Assembly: GCA_026826555.1 (NCBI GenBank)
Contig: JAKSZT010053764.1
Coordinates: 31,941,487-32,005,486, forward strand
DNA length: 64,000 nucleotides
Direction: 5' to 3'
Source: Tolypeutes matacus
Lineage: Eukaryota > Chordata > Mammalia > Cingulata > Chlamyphoridae
Shown here piece after piece: positions 11,852 through 23,585 of this stretch. The notes beneath the pieces are model-generated. The model did not search any database. It was not told the DNA's origin and worked only from the letters and a program-made list of their open reading frames with translations. Position 1 is the stretch's first letter. Every line of letters begins with the position of its first letter. The position numbers were made by a program, and so were the translations under genes.

Positions 11852-12519
11852 TTAGAGGGGTTTGATATTATTTATGAATTCCAAAAATAGATACTGGATT
11901 GTGTTTGTGAATTGGTCTGTTCCTCTGGGCATATTAGATTGGATTCGATTCAGAGGTTTCACCTTTACTTGATTAAATAATGATTAAGGCTTTGAACGAG
12001 CCATGTCAGTAGGACGTTTAGCCCTGCTCCCTTGGTGGGCGGGGACTCACAGAGAAAACGACATGGCAGAAGAGAAAGTTGGACTTTTAATCCTGGGGAA
12101 GTAAACACACAGAGAAGCAGATATGTGAGGAAAGAGAGAAGGCTCCATTAGACATGGCAGAGGCCCTGGGAAGAGAAACAAGCCGTTCACCTGAGAGTTT
12201 ATAGCTGACCTTGTGGAGAAAGGACAGCAGCTGAGTCTGGAAAGGAACAAGCCCCAGGAGAGAGATGAGACTTATCCCAGCTTACAGATGATATTGGAAG
12301 AAGCTGGGACCACAGATCCTTAAGAGGAAGAGGAAGCCTGAACCCTTGCAGACATCAGCAGACATCTTGTTCCAATACATGGCAACAGACTTTAGTGAGG
12401 GAAGTGACTTATACTTTATGGCCTGGTAACTGTAAGCTTCTACTCCAAATAAATACCCTTTATAAAAGCCAACAGATTTCTGGTATTTTGCATCAGCACC
12501 CCTTTGACTGACTAATACA
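11852..12519 (+). mobile_element. Solo LTR, MaLR-like (family 1)
   Basis: It starts near 'gaggggtttgatattattta' and ends 'gactgactaataca'. It shares 'gaattccaaaaat', 'tctgttcctctgggca', 'caaataaatacccttta' (polyadenylation signal near 12450) and 'gccaacagatttctgg' with the LTRs at 17693 and 54841. No viral internal region is attached. The short frames on its minus strand are shadows. Confidence 0.75.
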
Positions 12520-12549
12520 AGGGGTGTCAAGGTAGAATAAAAAGAACCT

Positions 12550-12710
12550 GGGTTTTGTAATCTGAGAAACCTATGTTTTGAAACCCTACTCTGTATCTGA
12601 GGGTTACAAAGTTACAAGGTTGTGAAGACCTTGGACAAGGTATGATTAACCACCCTAAACCTCAGTCCTTCATCTGTAACAGGCTGAAAATGCAACTACC
12701 TTCAGGGCCA
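12550..12710 (+). mobile_element. MIR-like relic
   Basis: Weak match to the MIR core order: 'cctgggttttgtaatctg', 'gaccttggacaaggt', 'cctcagtccttcatctgtaa'. Diverged, so low confidence. Confidence 0.45.
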
Positions 12711-12754
12711 GGATGAGTGTCCTGGCTATCTATTCCACATGGAATAGAAGAAAG

Positions 12755-12995
12755 AAGAGCAGTGCTCCACAACCCCAGCACTACTGTAATTTTGTCCCAG
12801 ATAATGTTTTGTTGGTAGGGGGAAGGGGGTGCTCCCCTGCACCTTGTAGAATGTATAGCAGCAGTCCTGGCCTCTACCCACTAGATGCCGGTAGCACCAG
12901 CCCCCCACTTGTGACAACCAAAAGATTCTCCAGACATTGACAAATGTTCCTGAGGGGCAAAATTGCTCCCCCAAGTTGGGATCCACTGGAGAAGA
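12755..12995 (-). mobile_element. MER20 DNA transposon relic (hAT-Charlie)
   Basis: The plus strand reads the antisense MER20 pattern: 'ctctacccactagatgcc', 'cttgtgacaaccaaaag', 'ctccagacattgacaaatg', 'ggggcaaaattgctccccc', then 'ggatccactgg' at the terminal inverted repeat. MER20 is an ancient eutherian non-autonomous element, and a second copy is at 27170-27402. No coding capacity. Confidence 0.85.
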
Positions 12996-15499
12996 GAATT
13001 GTTGGCCTGTCTCTGGGAATTAGACCTGCTTTGTTCTGAGACAGGAAGGAAGGAGAGTAGGCCCTAAATGGGGACCGTCTTTTAAAGTGTAGTAACCCCA
13101 CCCACTAGTAACAACATCCAGGGAATGCCCAACTGACAAACAACTCTGTTCTTCTCAGGGAGACAGTACGAGGTGTGCAGAGAGAACAGAAATGTTCTTT
13201 CACTTCATTTTCATTTGTGATCACCTCTTATCCCCCTGAAATGGAAAACAGGGTTTAAGGGCCACTAATGGTGGACTATTCCTCCACTCATACAGGAATA
13301 TGGTGATGGCTCCTGGGATGCTAAAACCAAAGCAGTCCTGGGCAAATCAGAACAAATTATCAGAGACAAACAGTATTTTAGGGTAGTCTGGCTTCCACCC
13401 TTGGAGAAGTTCCCCCAATATCAATCACTTAATCACTTCTCCTTTGAATCCTCCCAGGATTTGTTTCATTCAGCTATTGTTCCCCAAAACCTCTAAAATG
13501 AGTCACAATGGTATAGCAAGTAAATCTGAAGGCCACAGGTTACTCAAAACAATAATTCACCTTCTATTCTATTTTCTGCTGTGTATGTGCAATCCTGAAA
13601 CTCAGACTGGCTCACCAGAGTTTATACCACAAGCCTAAACAATACAATGAAGAAAGCCCAAACTTGAAAAATATGAGTTTCCCCCATTTAATCACTAGAA
13701 ATAAATTAAAATCTGAAAACAAAACCCCTCCTTTTCTTGAAATTAAAACCTGCAAGAAATTATAGGCTGTTATTCTCACCATTCTCATTTCTTGTTTTAT
13801 TTACTGTCAGCTGGAGTTGCTTCACTCATGAATCTCAATTCCTTTTTTTCACAGCTGTGGCCTAGGCCATCCTCCACTGGTGTGGGTAGAGATCCCTCAA
13901 CACCTTCAAAGTTGAATTAATCCAACCACACTTGTCTCACCAGTCTGTTTTTCTAAATTCATAAGGGTCAGCAGAACACATAAGAACATCAAAATATCAG
14001 CCCACCCCTACAAAATATAAGCGAACTGCAAGACATGACAGCAATTTATTTCCAAGAAAAGTTATTTCTCTAGATCCCAGCATAGGCTATAATCCAGACT
14101 GCACTGCTGTTGGCAGGGCAGAGCAGACATTTAATGTTTTCTTGGGAAAGGTGACTAGACTAACAGGAGAGAGAAAATAGAAAAGTTCACATTCTTCCCA
14201 TACTGACTATAAGACCAATACCTGTTATATGAGATGACCACTTTCCCTTTTGTGTTTTGAAGCAAACCTGAGCCCTAGAAGCACCACGTTTGGACACAAG
14301 CTTTTAATTTTCCTTTTTAGCACTGGTATTTTTTTTTTAACTCATCAAACTTTATTATAGCAACTAATATATGGGGTGATCATTCGTCCAGTTCAGAGGC
14401 ACTTAATCTAGTATAGCCTATTAGGGATGTCTAAGCTCTTGTATTTTTAACAATCCCACAGAGTTTTTGCTCTCTATTATCCTGGCTAATAAGGGTTTCC
14501 ATTCCTCTTTTAATGTTCATTATTTAAAACAAAACCACCCTCTATGCCAACCCCCATCCCAACCTACCACAGCTGAACCCACAGGCTTAGCTCATAACTA
14601 ATCACAAGGGGAATATAAGAAGGAAAGGAATTTATAAAAATGAGGAGTTCAAATGATACCTTAGCAGTAACTCAAATTCAGAGTTAGCATGTCTAGAGTA
14701 GTAGGCATAAAACACCAAGGACAATGTCTGGGTCCCCCCCAAGCACACAAAAAATACTTATAAATGAATGAAAGATGGGTGGAAAACCACAGGTATGTTT
14801 AAACTAGCAGCTTCTTCCCATGGGCAATAGAACCCATACGAGGCCGTGTTGTGGTGGAGATCATGATGATTAGGGGTCAGGGTGGTGAGTTCCAGGACCT
14901 AGGGACAAGCCACATGCATCCAAAAGTGTAATTATATAGTGATTCTCTCTTTCTTGCCTAGTCTTCAAAATAATATGAAGAGAAATTAGACTTGGAACTA
15001 CCGTTCTAGTGCCACCTACCCATGATAACCACTAAGAATTTAAACACCAAATGTTTCACACCTAAGTGTTTTCTAGTCCTTAATAATCAAAAGGCTGTGG
15101 GCATGGCCCACAGTCATGGCTGAGTAATACAGTGAAGGCAAAAAGCAGCTCTGGTGAAAAAAATAATTGCTTCACCTACTAATACCTAACAAACCTACAT
15201 ATTGAAGTCTGTCTTGAGATGAACATTTTCTGACCCCAAAAGTACCGTTTTCCTAATAATCTAACAATAACTCAAGTTACAGGGTTAGATTTCACAGATG
15301 GACCAGGAGTGTCTGTCTTCCCTACATGGACGGTCCTTAGGGCAGTATGCACAGGCTTTGGGAGATAGAATTGCATGCTTTTAATGGTATTATTGGCAAT
15401 ATCCAAGAATCCCGCCCTGACACACACCTCTCATCCTTGTGGGAGTAAAGACAGAGAAGCATCAGATTCCTCTAGGTTCTTGGCTATGATGCATAAAAG
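12996..15499. other. No gene or named repeat recognised
   Basis: 2.5 kb of moderately AT-rich sequence with no frame above about 100 codons and no repeat I can name. Candidate for unique sequence. Confidence 0.5.
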
Positions 15500-16270
15500 A
15501 ATTTATAAACACGCCAGTTTAGTTAGGCTAGTAAAAAAGAATTTATTTGGGAAATGGGGGAAAGAACAGAGCTTGCTGAGAAATGGGAGAGAAAGATGGA
15601 AATACACACCAAGATTTGGTGCAGATCCCTCTAGGCAGAGAGAGCGTACTCTGTCTCCTGTGATTACCTTTTTTTTAATTTTTTAATTCTTAAAAAGATA
15701 CTTAGATTACATAAATGTTAAACAAAAAAATATAGGGATTCCATATACTCCACTTCCCACACCTCCCACAACCTCCACACAAACATCCTTCATTAGTGTG
15801 GCATATTCATTGCAATTGATAAACACATCCTGGGGCTTTGCCATTAAGCATGGACCATAGTTCACATAGTAGTCTACACTCCCTCCCCCACAGTGCTAGA
15901 GCTATTGTTTGGAAGATAGGTTTACGAGAAATAGAAAGAGAGGAGTGATTACCTTTTAAACTGTTAATTATTCTACCCCCTTGCTAATGATAAGGGGATG
16001 GGCTCCAGTGGTTATTGGTTACCCCACCTATGGTGGGGGCCAATGATGAGCCCTTTTTGGAATATCCAGGGCCAAGGGGAGGGTCCGGAAAGAGGAATTG
16101 GGACCTCAAGGTTAAACTCAAGGTCCCAGTGAGGTTTTATAGCCATGCTTTCTGCAGACCATACGGTCTGCCGGCCACATTGTCTGTTAGCCATGTTGTG
16201 GGTCATCTTCTCCTCCATTACCCTGTACTACTCTGCTTCAGGAATTCAGACTGAATACATACAAGAAGCA
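15500..16270 (-). mobile_element. Probable retroviral LTR, split by a LINE-like insertion
   Basis: On the minus strand a TATA-like 'ggctataaaacc' (about 16138) is followed about 0.5 kb later by 'caaataaattc' (15540s) and 'ctaaactggcgtg'. That is a promoter and poly(A)-signal arrangement typical of an LTR. It is interrupted at 15673-15944. Both ends are uncertain and the family was not identified. Confidence 0.45.
15673..15944 (-). mobile_element. 5'-truncated LINE-like 3' end
   Basis: It begins with a T-rich tract and 'aaaaagatacttagattaca', closely matching the 3' end of the element at 60417-61572 in the same orientation. It is flanked by a perfect 13-bp duplication GTGATTACCTTTT at 15660-15672 and 15945-15957. 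The tail lies on the left, so the element is on the minus strand, and only its last about 270 bases are present. Confidence 0.8.
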
Positions 16271-17010
16271 ATAACCAAATGTGAAACAAAATAGCCCTTT
16301 ATTAATAGCAAGGACCATGTACAACCATAAGCCTATGTGTTGTAAGCCTGAATGCATGCCACCATATCTAACAACAAAAACCTCAAGGATTTCTGGAAGA
16401 TATAAAACAAAAGGAATAGACTGATGGCAAAACCCAACAGAGCAGATGAACTCTCAACTTCACATGAGGCAAAAAGAAGAATCCTGAAAAATACTCAAGT
16501 TCAGAAATAGTTAAGAAAAAGAGTTGCTATGGAAAAATGAAAAAGGTTCAAAACTCAACATGACTCAAATAAAAATGAAAAGGGCTCCAAACTCAACAAA
16601 CAGAACTAATCCTCATAGAAGGCAAGTCAATACAGGGAATAGAAGAAGAATAGAGAATAGATAAAAGTTAAGATACACAGAGAATAGATCCCTAAAGCTC
16701 TAATATCTCAGATCAGAAGGAAAATGGAAGGAAGAATGAATCAAAGAACAGAACATTTTTCCTGCATTAGAAAAAGCCTTGAGCATTCAGATTAGAAGGG
16801 TTTGTCTACAAAATGGTGAGCAGGATAATGACTTTAGTAATACCTATAAAAGTCCTAGTAAAATTTCAAGTATAAAAAGATGATCTTGAGATACCGAGAG
16901 GAAATAAAAAGTTACAATGGAAAAAGAATCCATTTGACTTAAACTTTTCATTTGAAATACAGGATGCAAGACAGTGAAGGTATAATGTCTTTAAGAGTCT
17001 GTGGGAAATT
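16271..17010. other. No gene recognised
   Basis: A-rich sequence with short repeated words ('caaaactcaac', 'aagaatagagaatag'). No coding signal and no named repeat. Confidence 0.45.
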
Positions 17011-17175
17011 ATTTTAAATTTTTATTTTGAAATAATTTCAAACTTTCATTGCATTTGCACAAATGATGAAAACCTCAAGAACAGAAACTCAATATATCCC
17101 CACCCACCAGATACACAGATCCACAATTTTAACATGTCACCTTTTCCATCATTCTTTCTACCTCTCTATGTCTCT

Positions 17176-17206
17176 CTCTATCTATCTACCTACCTACCTA
17201 CCTAAT
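17176..17206. repeat. (CTAT)/(CTAC) tetranucleotide microsatellite
   Basis: Imperfect tetranucleotide run that shifts from 'tctatcta' to 'cctacctacctacctac'. Likely polymorphic in length. Confidence 0.8.
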
Positions 17207-17692
17207 GAACATTTGAGGGCAGGTTGCATACATCATACTCCTTGAACAAATCAGACTTCCATGTAGATTTCCTACAAACAAGGATATTCACTTATGTAAT
17301 CATCTAAAGTGCAGTTATCAAGTTCAAGAAATTTAACATTGATATAAACCTTGTTTTATAAACCCAATTTTTCCTTATGTTCAATAACGTTCTTTTGAGC
17401 CTTTTCTTCTCTATTCTTAATCCCATCCAGTTATTATGTATTGCATTCCATTGTCATTATCTCTTTAATTTCTCTTTTTTAAATTATAGAAACATATATA
17501 CAACCTAAATCTTCCCATCCCAACCACTCACAATCATACCATTCAGTGGGGTTAATCACATTCATTATGTTTTCATACCCTCTATTACTAGAACTTTCCC
17601 TTCACTCCAAACAAAAACCCTATACTCATTTTGCATTCAATCCCCATTACCCCTGGTCCCTTCCCCTGGTAACCTGTACTCTTGTAGCAGTT

Positions 17693-18307
17693 TGATGTTA
17701 TTTATGAATTCCAAAAAAAGAGATATTGATTATGTTTGTAAACTAGTCGGTTCCTCTGGGCAAGATATCCTTTGATTGTATTAAATTCAGAGGTTATGTT
17801 TACTTAATTAAATTAAGATTAGGGTTTTGATTTGGCCATGTCAGTAAGGCACTGAGTCCCTGCCCCCTTGGTGGGTGGACATTCAGAAAAAGACACATGG
17901 CAGAGGAAGCCAGACAGCTCATTAGACACAGCAGAAGCCCTGGAAAGAGAGATGAGCCTGATAGTCTACAGCTGACCTTGCGAAGAGACCAGAGCAGCTG
18001 AACCCAGAAAGAAACCAGCCCCAGGGAGAGAGACTAGCCTTATGCCAGCCTACAGCTGAGATCAGAAGAAGCTGGGACCACAGAGCCTTAAGAGGAAGAA
18101 GGAAGGCTGAACCCTCACAGACATTGCCTGTCATCTTGCTTCAACACATGGCAAAAGACTTTGGATAAGAATGTACCTCTTATGGTACCCTGAGTTGGAC
18201 TCTTTAGGGCCTTGTGACTGTAAGCTTCTACCTCAAATAAATACCCTTTATAAAAGCCAACAGATTTCTGTTACTTTGCATCAGCACCCCTTTGGCTAAC
18301 TAATACA
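17693..18307 (+). mobile_element. Solo LTR, MaLR-like (family 1)
   Basis: It opens TGTAGCAGTTTGATG and closes TGGCTAACTAATACA. The exact 5-bp duplication ACTCT lies at 17688-17692 and 18308-18312. AATAAA is near 18236. It interrupts an L1M 3' fragment, so it is the younger of the two. Confidence 0.85.
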
Positions 18308-18670
18308 ACTCTACTTTCAGTCTCTCTGAGTTTGTGTACTCTCTGATATTTTCTTTGTGGTTAAGATAGGGCTTAAATTTAACATCCTAAATCAATAACA
18401 AACTCATTTACTTTGATACCAACTTAACAACTTCAAGAGCACACATGAACTATGTTTCCTATACCCTTCCACCACCACCTTTATGTAGTTCTTGTCACAA
18501 ATTACTTATTTATGCATTATGCATCCAAAGCCATTCGTTTATCATTACATTTTATGCATTTGCCTTTTAGAGTCTGTAGGGAGAAAAAGTGGAGTTACTA
18601 ATCAAAAATACAATATTACTGTACTGGTATCTATATTTACCCACATCATTATCTTTACCAGATATCTTTA

Positions 18671-19780
18671 TTTTTTCATTTGGCCTCAGTCAATTTGCAG
18701 TATCCTTCCCTTTCAACCTGCAGAACTCCCTTTAGTATTTCTAGTAGCACCAGTCTAGGGGTGATGAACTCCCTCAGCTTTTGTTTATCTGGGAATGTTT
18801 TAATTCCTTCCTCACTTATGAAAGACAGTTTTGCTAGATGTAGAATTCTTTGTTGGAAAATTTTTGCTTTTAGCACCTTAAATATGTCTTCTCGCTGCTT
18901 TCTTGCTTCCATGGTTTCTGATGAAAAAATGGCACTTAATCTTATTTAGGTTCACTTGTATGTGACAAGATGTTTCTCTCTTGCAGCTTTCAGAATTTAC
19001 TTTTTATCATTGTCATTCAACAATTTGATTATAACATGGCAAAGTGTGGATCTATTTGGGTTTATCCTGTTTGGAGTTCATTGAACATCCTGGATGTGTA
19101 TATTCATATCTTTAGTTAAATTTGGAAAGATTTCAGCAACTATTTCTTTGAATATTCTCTCCTCCCCTTCTTCTTCTGGGACTCCCATGTTGCATATATT
19201 GGTACATTGATGGTGTCCACAAATTCCTCCAGCTTTGTTCACTTTTCTTCACTCTTTCTTCTTTCTGCTTCTCAGATGGGATGATTTCAATTGTCCTATC
19301 TTCAAGTTATTGATTCTTTCTTCTGTCAGCTCCAATCTGCTGGTGAACTCCTCTAGAGAATTTTTAATTTTGTTACTGTGGTCTTCAGCTCTGTTTGGTT
19401 CCTCTCCAAAATTTCCATCTCTCTATTGATATTCTCTTTCTGATCATATCATTTTCCTGGTTTCCTTTAGTTTTTTGTCCATATTTTCCTTTAGGTCTTT
19501 GAGCATATTTAGGACCATTTTTTAGAGTCTTTTTCTGGTGAGTCCAGGTCTGGTCTTCCTCGTTGATGGTTTCTAATGCTTTCATCTTTTCCTTTGCCTG
19601 GGCCATCACTTCCTGTTTCTTTGTATGTTTTATAATCTTTCGTTGAAGGCTGAACATTTTGATATTTTAGTGTGTTATTGCTGGAATTTAGACCCTGAGG
19701 CGCCTGCCCCTTAAGCTTATATCCAGCTAATAGCCTTTTGTCCTGGGCATGCATGTGTGGTGCTAGGATTTCCCCCATTT
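18671..19780 (-). mobile_element. L1M fragment (5' half, antisense)
   Basis: The plus strand is the antisense of an old L1M upstream region: 'gatagaattctttgttggaaa'-type text, 'catggtttctgatgaaaaaatgg', 'tttgattataacatggcaaagtgtgg', 'ggagttcattgaacatcctgg'. The short minus-strand frames here (18676-18912, 19385-19778) are broken pieces of this element. Confidence 0.7.
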
Positions 19781-20237
19781 ACATGAACAGATAGTCCCTT
19801 TTTCCCCTAGGAAACAGTTTCCTCATGGTCCAGGGCATTTTATGTCCTCCAGCCAGCAATCCCTTACCCCAGGTAACACAATTTGACTGCCCTCCCATAG
19901 CATTCTATAGGAGTCCCTGTGGCAGAAACATCTTTGTATTCCCTGAAACACACAGTACATTGCCTTTCCCAGAGATATAAACAATTGTGTTTATGTTATT
20001 TCATATTATTACCTGTGAAAGTTCAAGAGGAACTGATTTGCTCAAATGGAACCCTATGCAAACAGCTATTTTCATGTTTGAAAGTGAAACTTGGTATTCT
20101 TTTTGTTTAAAAAAATCAATAGATAGAATGATAAATAATAGATAGTGTAATGGCATAAAAGAAATTATATTGATACCTTGTCATTCTGCCTGGCTTAGTC
20201 ATAAGTTTCCCTTTGAGCGACAACCCAAGATAGCCCT
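19781..20237. other. No gene recognised
   Basis: No open frame of note and no named repeat. Confidence 0.5.
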
Positions 20238-20490
20238 GGAGGTACAGGACTAGCAGGGCCTGTACCTCCATATGGTTTGGATGATAAGAGCTACCCTTAG
20301 CTTCTCGAAATGGTCCCTGCTGTTAGGGCTTCTTCTCTGAAATGACCCATGCCCTTTGCACTGCATAGTTTACTACCAAGGCCTGTATCTCCATATGGCT
20401 TGGATGATAAGTAGCTGCCCTCAGCTTCTACAAATGGCCCTTGCCACTTCTGCTTTTTGCATCATATGGTTTGAAACTTCCAATCCCCAG
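20238..20490. repeat. Inverted repeat and diverged tandem duplication
   Basis: GGAGGTACAGG (20238-20248) and CCTGTACCTCC (20259-20269) are perfect 11-bp inverted arms around a 10-nt loop. The block starting near 20256 (GGGCCTGTACCTCCATATGG) recurs in diverged form from about 20379 (GGCCTGTATCTCCATATGG), a period of about 123 bp. Both copies continue with 'ttggatgataag' and a 'cttctcgaaatgg'/'cttctacaaatgg' segment. Confidence 0.75.
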
Positions 20491-21670
20491 TAAGATGTTG
20501 CAGCTGCTGTGGAAAACAGTGTGGCAGTTTCTCAGAAAGTTAAATACAAAATTATCATATCACCTGGCAATCACACTTCTAGGTATATATCCCAAAGAAT
20601 TGAAATCTGGGACTCAAACACATCATTTGCACACCAATGTTCAGAAGGGCATTATTCACAATTGTTAAATTATGTTAGAAACCTAAGTGTCCATTAATAA
20701 AATAATGGATAAACAAAATGTGGTATATTCATACAATGGGATATTATTTGGTCCTAAAAAGGAATGAAGTTCTGATACATGTGACTTGGATGAAACTTGA
20801 GGACATCATGTTGAGTGCAATAAGCCAGACACAAAAGGACAAATATTGTATGTTCTCACTAATATGAAATAATTAGAAAAAGCAAATTCATAGAATCAGA
20901 AGCTAGAATACAAGTTGCAGGGTAGAGGTAGGGAAAGGGGAGTTAATGCTTAATTGGTACAGAGTTTCTGTTTGGGGTGATGAAAAAGCTATGGTAATGA
21001 ATGGTGATGATGGTGGTACAACATTTTGAACATAATTAACAGCCCTTAATTGTATATTTGAATGTGGTTAAAAGGGGGAAATTTTAGGTTATATAAACAT
21101 AACTAGAATAAAATTTATTTAAAAACAAGAGGAGAAGCAGATGTGGCTCAAGCGATTGGGCTCCTGTCTACCACATGGGAGGCCCTGGGTTTGATTCATG
21201 GGGCCTCCTGGTGAAAGCAGGCTGGCCCACCCCCACAGAGAGCTGACAGCCTGTGCCTGCGGAGAGCTGACGGCCCTCGCCCGCAGAGAGCTAGCGCAGC
21301 AAGATGATGGAACAAAGGGAGACAAGCAGACAAAGAAAAATGTGCAGCAAATGGACACAGAGAGCAGACAGCGAGCACAAGCAGCAAGGGGGGTGGAAAT
21401 AAATAAATAAAATAAATCTTTAAGAAAAAAACAAAACAAAACAAAAAACAAATAAAAACAAGAGGACTGTACAACACAATGAACCCTAATATAAACTATG
21501 GACTATAGTTAAAAGTTTAACTATAATAATATTGTGTCATCAATTTAACAAAGGTATCACACTAATGCAAAATGTTAATAATAGGGAAAACTGTGGGGGG
21601 GCAGTATATGGGAACTCTGTATTTTCTGCATGATTTTTCTGTAAACCTATTACCCTTCTAATTTAAAACA
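20491..21670 (+). mobile_element. L1 3' end (sense), split by a DAS SINE
   Basis: Sense L1 3' sequence: 'gtatatatcccaaagaattg', 'caatgggatattatttgg', 'catgttgagtgcaataagcc', then the 3' UTR with 'ctatggactatagtta' and 'gtatatgggaactctgtat', ending in an A-rich (AAAC)n tail near 21662-21690. The SINE at 21134-21452 sits in the 3' UTR. This copy is a useful reference for the L1 3' UTR of this genome. Confidence 0.85.
21134..21452 (+). mobile_element. DAS-type tRNA SINE, full length
   Basis: It begins 'gaagcagatgtggctcaag' (A-box region), with a B box at 'gggtttgattcatgg' (about 21187). The body carries repeated 'gagagctgac' words, then the 'aaataaataaaataaatctt' tail and A-rich end. The exact 14-bp duplication TAAAAACAAGAGGA lies at 21120-21133 and 21453-21466. 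Confidence 0.92.
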
Positions 21671-21690
21671 AAACAAACAAACAAACAAAA

Positions 21691-23457
21691 CCCAGCCCCG
21701 AGAATGTTTATAATTAGGCCTCCTAGAATAGATAATCTATTCCTGACATTTATTTCTAAGATATCACTCTAGAGAATGGTACCAAAACTATTTCGGGACT
21801 GCTCCTACTATTGATTTTGAAACTTTGAACATGAGATGTTTTAAAAACTCCCATCCCTACCTGTGATCTGGAGACATAGAGAATAAGCTACTAAGCACGG
21901 TACCTGAATTACAATTTCCAATAGTGTGAGGAGAGGCCAGGCTATCAATGGGATAGAGCACAGAAAGGAGATGAGTCTCATGGGAGGGATTTTGGGGGTC
22001 ATTAATGTACCTTATCATTGATTCCACAGTAGATACAGCAGGAATCATGCCAACCTCCTGGCTAGAGGCAAATAATTATTCACTGAGAAAGTAATTCAAA
22101 TGTGGCTGTGGTTGTTATAGAAAGCAAATTAACATATGTGAGCCATAGTATCAGTTTTAAAAAAGTACCCATGAAACAAAGGAAATAAAATGTAGAATAA
22201 AAGAATGTAATCTATAACAATGTAAATTTTCACTATTTCTCTCTGCTAGTTTTCTCCTCCCGATTCCTAAATTACCTTTAAACTAAAAATGAAAGTGACA
22301 AGGATCACAAATCAAAACAATACAAAATGAAAGCCTGTTCATGTTTGTAAATGCATAAAACAAAATACACAAGACTGCAAAAAATACCAGAAATATTGAA
22401 ATAAAATTATCAAAAGACTAAAATAAGATGTTTATGGTAGAATATGTACTTGTTTATGAATAATTAATAAGATCGAGCAGCTGGTCTACTAATAACCATA
22501 ATTTTAAAGTCAATTATAAGAAATCTGCAACTGTAATGGGATGTGAACATGTGAACTCCATCCTAAGTCCCTTGATACACTTCTCTTACCACCAGTATGA
22601 GGGGTAACCATTCCGTTTCTGAAGTATGGCTGCTTAGAAGGGGAAGCATTGAGCAGGCACCTGATCGTTTCAGTCCTTCCCTCCAGGGTCTCTGAACCTA
22701 AGGATGAGAGCAAATTGTTTCGATTATGGAGTTCTTCATGGGTGCAACCAGTCAGAAGAGGTCCCTCGATACTTATCTTAAAATGAGCCCCAAGATTCTT
22801 CCAATACCTTCCCCAAAATTCATTGCAGCCTAAAGCTTGCCACAGAATTTTTGAATCCTTGCAACTATGACTATTGAATGATAAGGGACTGGTGCATAGA
22901 CTGCTATAGTAATTTCACTTGCAGTAAATCTTATAAATGAAAAGCAAACTAGAGTGGCCAATGCTAGCCTCAAGCTAGTTTGTGAAGAGGGGAGGGTGAG
23001 GCTTATCCCCATCAACCAGATTTTTCCTTATTGGAAATCTCATTTCAAGTCACTGAGGCATGCCTGTATCAATTCCAGGGACTGGGGTCTACCTTAATGA
23101 TTTGCCTCTTAACTCTGTCCTCGGGTCTTCCTCTTGGAGAGCTGCCACCAATGTCTCCTTTTTCTTTCTCATCCCCGATCGGCTTTCACCCTTCACAAGA
23201 ATTCAGGTAGCTCCATGGGTTTGTTGTGAACTCTAGTAATTCCTGCATATAAATCTCTCCCATTCTGATCTAATCTTACTTCTTCAAGCTGTGCTCCTCT
23301 GTTCTTATCAAGAGCTAGCAATTCGAAGATTTTACATTTTGTTACATAGTTAGGATTATATTTGGTTCCCATGGGTCTACTACCCATTCTGTTTCACCCA
23401 ACCAACTGAAAAGATAGAAAGAGTAGGGAGAACAAGCCATTGCAGGTACCTAAATCA
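21691..23457. other. No gene or named repeat recognised
   Basis: 1.8 kb without a supportable feature. The short minus-strand frames at 21857-23015 have no similarity I recognise. Confidence 0.5.
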
Positions 23458-23585
23458 GTGGCTCTCAAATTCTTCTGCATGTTACAATCACTTAGGGGCT
23501 CTTTAAAAATACTGATGTCCAAAATATATTCCGTTTCAAGTAAATCAGAATATGTGGGCAGTGCCAGGCATCATTACATATTATC
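23458..23585 (+). mobile_element. MER5-like DNA transposon relic
   Basis: It opens 'cagtggctctcaaattc', the terminal inverted repeat of MER5/Charlie elements. It continues with 'cacttaggggctctttaaaaatactg' and 'taaatcagaat'. Diverged, with the 3' end fading. Confidence 0.6.

Larger units (their letters stand above)
17011..18670 (-). mobile_element. L1M 3'-end fragments, split by an LTR
   Basis: Antisense L1M 3' sequence: 'gaaataatttcaaactttc', 'cataccattcagtgggg', 'ctatactcattttgcattc', 'ccctggtaacctgtactct'. It resumes after the LTR with 'ctctactttcagtctctctg'. The join across the LTR reads naturally. It contains a (CTAT/CTAC) microsatellite. Confidence 0.6.

Noticed and set aside
17176..17206. 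CRISPR-like or other spaced repeat array
   Set aside because: Simple tetranucleotide microsatellite without spacers. No spaced direct repeats are seen elsewhere in this eukaryotic window.
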